A DNA stretch of 64,000 nucleotides, from positions 62,001 to 126,000 of the forward strand of contig NZ_BQXM01000002.1 in the NCBI RefSeq assembly GCF_022836495.1. Reading direction: 5' to 3'. The stretch is from Desulforhabdus sp. TSK. GTDB lineage: Bacteria; Desulfobacterota; Syntrophobacteria; Syntrophobacterales; Syntrophobacteraceae. Under the pieces are notes generated by a model, which saw nothing but the letters and a program-made list of their open reading frames with translations, was not told the origin of the DNA and did not search any database. Made by a program: the position numbers and the translations under genes. Shown here piece by piece: positions 61,714 through 64,000 of this stretch; the stretch's first letter is position 1; every line of letters starts with the position of its first letter.

Positions 61714-62625
61714 TTATCCGATATTCAACATTCTTTCGACAGCATCCAGCGCCCTGATGCGAATTCCTTCAGGGACACTGACCCGTGGTTGCAGCGTTTC
61801 CATGGCGAGGAGGACATCCTCCAACGACGTCTTTTTCATGTCCGGACAGACCATCGTACCGGAAACGGAGTAGAAGAGTTTTTCAGGATTCTTCTTCCGC
61901 ATGGGATGGAGAATCCCTTCTTCCGTCCCGATGATGAAGGCCTTGTGGGGGCTTTCTGCCACAAAGCGGAGCATTCCCGACGTGCTCTGGACCATGTCCG
62001 CAAGATCCAGGATTTCCGGAGGACACTCGGGGTGCGCCAGGAAGAGAGCGTCGGGATGCTCCTTCTTCTTTTTCTGGACGGCTTCTACTGTCAGGTTGTG
62101 GTGGATGGGGCAGTACCCATTCCAGTGATAGACCTTTTTTCGAGTGTGCCGCGCGGTGTATTTGGCGAGGTTCTGATCGGGAGCCATGTAGACCGCATCG
62201 TGCTCCGTGAAGGATTCCACCACGTGAATGGAATTGGCGGAGGTGCAGCACACCGTACTTTCGGCTTTGACGGCGGCTGTGGAATTCACATAGGTGACGA
62301 TGGGGATTCCCGGATGCTTCGCGCGCACGGCTCGCACATCGTCCGGGGTGATCATGTCCGCCATGGGGCAGCCCGCATCCAGTCGCGGCAGGAGGACGGT
62401 TTTACCGGGATTGAGGATGGCGGCCGTTTCAGCCATGAAGGCGACTCCGCAAAAAACGATGACGTCTGCGGTGGTGGATGCCGCCTTCCGGCTGAGCTCG
62501 AGAGAATCCCCGGTCATATCGGCAATATCCTGGATGGCTGGGGGCTGATAATTGTGGGCCAGGATGACGGCGTTCTTTTGCTGCTTCAAACGCAGAATGC
62601 TCTGGATCAGGTCTTCTTGGTTCAT
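61714..62625 (-). CDS. nadA: Quinolinate synthase
   Basis: Iron-sulfur enzyme that condenses iminoaspartate with dihydroxyacetone phosphate to quinolinate, the first committed part of NAD synthesis with NadB. The 303 residues have AHNYQPPAIQDIAD near the start, and three cluster cysteines in FCGVAFMAETA, TVCCTSANS and SGTMVCPDM. Intervening segments HPECPPEI and GTEEGILH are family motifs. It lies downstream of lolA by eight bases and upstream of the YggL gene. nadD at the other window edge belongs to the same pathway. Confidence 0.96.
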   Translation of the reverse strand: MNQEDLIQSILRLKQQKNAVILAHNYQPPAIQDIADMTGDSLELSRKAASTTADVIVFCGVAFMAETAAILNPGKTVLLPRLDAGCPMADMITPDDVRAVRAKHPGIPIVTYVNSTAAVKAESTVCCTSANSIHVVESFTEHDAVYMAPDQNLAKYTARHTRKKVYHWNGYCPIHHNLTVEAVQKKKKEHPDALFLAHPECPPEILDLADMVQSTSGMLRFVAESPHKAFIIGTEEGILHPMRKKNPEKLFYSVSGTMVCPDMKKTSLEDVLLAMETLQPRVSVPEGIRIRALDAVERMLNIG

Positions 62626-62633
62626 GAGGGGTC

Positions 62634-63377
62634 CTATTTCGATGGGAGCTTTGCTTTGAGCTTCTGGATCTCTGAAGGATTCAATTCACGTCCTTCACTG
62701 TCGACCACCACCGCGGCGGGTGGAATATCCAGTTCGAACAGTTTATGGTCCAAACTGGCTTCGGGCTTCTGAGTGTCGAGGACGATGCGATTGGTGTTCC
62801 CCAGGGCATCACGGCTTTCGATGCTGAGAATCCGATAGGTGGCCAGATCCACCCACAGGAGCAGGGACTGGATGTTGGGGTCCTCCTGGCGGGGGATGAG
62901 CCGGAGCACGGCTGCATCCTGAGTGGTCTGCTTGGAATCGAGGTTGACTTCGAAGTTTTTCCTCAGTTCCACCATCCCGTCGAAAAACGTCTGCGCCAGG
63001 GGAGATGAAAAGAAAGTCCCTGCGTCGAACAGGGAAAACTGCTTCTCCGAAGGGACGTAGAGCCACGCCAATTCATGATTGGCAACGAAGACCTGCGCTT
63101 CGGGCTCCGTATATTCCCAGCGCATCTGGCGGGGCTTCTCGTAGTAAAGCACTCCCGAGGCCTCCGTCTTCATGGCCCCGGCGGCAGCCGAAGCCGTCGT
63201 CTGTCGAAAATGCGCCGTAAAGGCGTTGATGCCCTTGTAATAGGATTCCGTCTTTTTCAGGATATCGCCCAGCACCAGCCGATCTGCGGCGTGGGCCGTG
63301 CACACGATGAATATGCCTCCCAGGCATACGACACCTGCCCAATACAAAACCAACCTTTTCAGGTTTCCTTTTTTCAT
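62634..63377 (-). CDS. lolA: Outer-membrane lipoprotein carrier LolA
   Basis: Periplasmic chaperone that takes lipoproteins from the inner membrane to the outer membrane. The 247-residue precursor has a signal peptide of about 30 residues (ending AHA), then the beta-barrel fold with FTAHFRQTTASA, ASGVLYYEKPRQMRWEY and SIESRDALGNTNRIVL, followed by the FELDIPPAAVVV region. The ATG at 63377 is chosen at the signal peptide; upstream residues in the frame come from unrelated sequence. It starts 40 bases after the ftsK stop and presumably shares its transcript. Confidence 0.88.
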   Translation of the reverse strand: MKKGNLKRLVLYWAGVVCLGGIFIVCTAHAADRLVLGDILKKTESYYKGINAFTAHFRQTTASAAAGAMKTEASGVLYYEKPRQMRWEYTEPEAQVFVANHELAWLYVPSEKQFSLFDAGTFFSSPLAQTFFDGMVELRKNFEVNLDSKQTTQDAAVLRLIPRQEDPNIQSLLLWVDLATYRILSIESRDALGNTNRIVLDTQKPEASLDHKLFELDIPPAAVVVDSEGRELNPSEIQKLKAKLPSK

Positions 63378-63417
63378 CAATTTCTCGCTTTGACTCTCTT
63401 GCTCTACGGTTTTCCCG

Positions 63418-64000
63418 TCATGAGGCACTTCTACCAAGGACCTCCCGTGGTTTGACTCCATCGGATGCACCCACGATGCCCTGCTGCTCCATCATTTCGA
63501 TCATCCGGGCTGCACGGTTGTATCCTACCCTAAGCCTTCTTTGCAACATGGAAATCGATGCCTGCCGGGTTTCCAGCACGAGCTCGATGGCTTCCTCGTA
63601 CTTCTCGTCCAGCTCTTCTTCCTGAGTCCCGTCGGATAAGGTCTGCTCCTGGAAGTTCACCCGCTCGCCCAGCGGGTCTTCGGCCGGCTGCTGCCCTTGC
63701 CAGAACTGGGTGAGTTGCAGCACTTCGCCATCGGAAATGAAGGCGCCGTGGATGCGCTGCACCTTGGCTGTCCCCGGAGGCAGAAAGAGCATGTCCCCCG
63801 ATCCCAGCAGGCTCTCGGCGCCTGAGCCGTCCAGAATGGTGCGCGAATCGATGCGCGAAGAGACCTGGAAGGAAATGCGGGTGGGGATGTTGGCTTTGAT
63901 GATGCCCGTGAGAACATCCACCGAAGGTCGCTGAGTGGCCAGGATGAGATGGATTCCGCAGGCCCGGGCCATTTGAGCGAGCCGGGTGATGGATTCTTCC
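63418..64000 (-). CDS. ftsK: DNA translocase FtsK (C-terminal part, cut by window)
   Basis: Motor that pumps DNA through the septum during chromosome segregation. Only the end of the gene is visible: the last part of the ATPase ([53 protein letters not shown]) and the gamma winged-helix domain ([33 protein letters not shown]) that recognises KOPS sequences. The frame runs open to the window edge. The gene is followed by lolA on the same strand. Confidence 0.95.
   Translation of the reverse strand, partial: EESITRLAQMARACGIHLILATQRPSVDVLTGIIKANIPTRISFQVSSRIDSRTILDGSGAESLLGSGDMLFLPPGTAKVQRIHGAFISDGEVLQLTQFWQGQQPAEDPLGERVNFQEQTLSDGTQEEELDEKYEEAIELVLETRQASISMLQRRLRVGYNRAARMIEMMEQQGIVGASDGVKPREVLGRSAS

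Noticed and set aside
1-64000. CRISPR array, rRNA operon or prophage
   Set aside because: No regularly spaced repeats, no rRNA-like sequence and no phage structural genes were seen anywhere in the window.

Overview
The window is a GC-rich bacterial chromosome segment, almost certainly from an anaerobic Desulfobacterota (former Deltaproteobacteria) of the Syntrophobacter/Desulforhabdus type. I infer this from protein flavour and gene order: ispE - tRNA-Gln - prs - rplY - pth; a CarD regulator; an Fo-only atpZ-atpI-atpB-atpE group beside the redox regulator rex; a diderm type II secretion cluster; and lolA. No species can be named from sequence alone.

Layout. 1-7.3 kb (+): nadD (cut by the window edge), rsfS, an M48 protease with TPRs, a VKOR/SurA-like/DsbA-like fusion, serA, a DUF1844 protein and ispE. 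7.3-13 kb (+): tRNA-Gln, prs, rplY, pth, carD, a PIN-TRAM membrane protein and an RluD-type pseudouridine synthase. 13-24.2 kb: a type II secretion locus, with gspE-F-H-I-J-K-L-M-D on the minus strand and a gspC-like gene divergent from gspE. I find no gspG in it. 24.2-37.9 kb (all minus): a DUF3147 membrane protein, a membrane-anchored metallopeptidase and a flavoprotein. These are followed by an envelope-charge group: an ArnT-like glycosyltransferase, an AcvB/VirJ-like hydrolase translationally coupled to MprF, a His-rich membrane protein, an ICMT-like methyltransferase, and a two-component system whose sensor has a very acidic periplasmic loop. A PepSY protein and a 53-residue exported four-Cys peptide close the run.

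37.9-40.1 kb is a scar region. It holds a broken RHH antitoxin, an IS-end-like sequence, a frameshifted and internally deleted DUF1156 methylase gene, a DUF4258/YgiT-type toxin-antitoxin pair and the C-terminal piece of a DUF3883 helicase. I read it as a decayed anti-phage island beside tRNA-Lys and tRNA-Arg. 40.2-47 kb: a zinc-ribbon protein, the two tRNAs, an AAA+/VWA pair, a TtcA-like PP-loop enzyme and polA. 47-57.4 kb: a small coiled-coil membrane protein, a cysteine-desulfurase homologue that lacks the PLP lysine, a B12/radical-SAM/DUF2344 fusion, rng, hemL, the Fo genes and rex. 57.4-64 kb (minus): a shortened UvrA, pdxA, a YggL protein, nadA, lolA and the end of ftsK.

Most of the window is housekeeping. 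The most unusual content is the desulfurase homologue with Gln in place of the Schiff-base Lys, the UvrA without its insertion domain, the envelope-charge/two-component group with a palindrome over its promoter, the small Cys-rich exported peptide and the decayed defence island.
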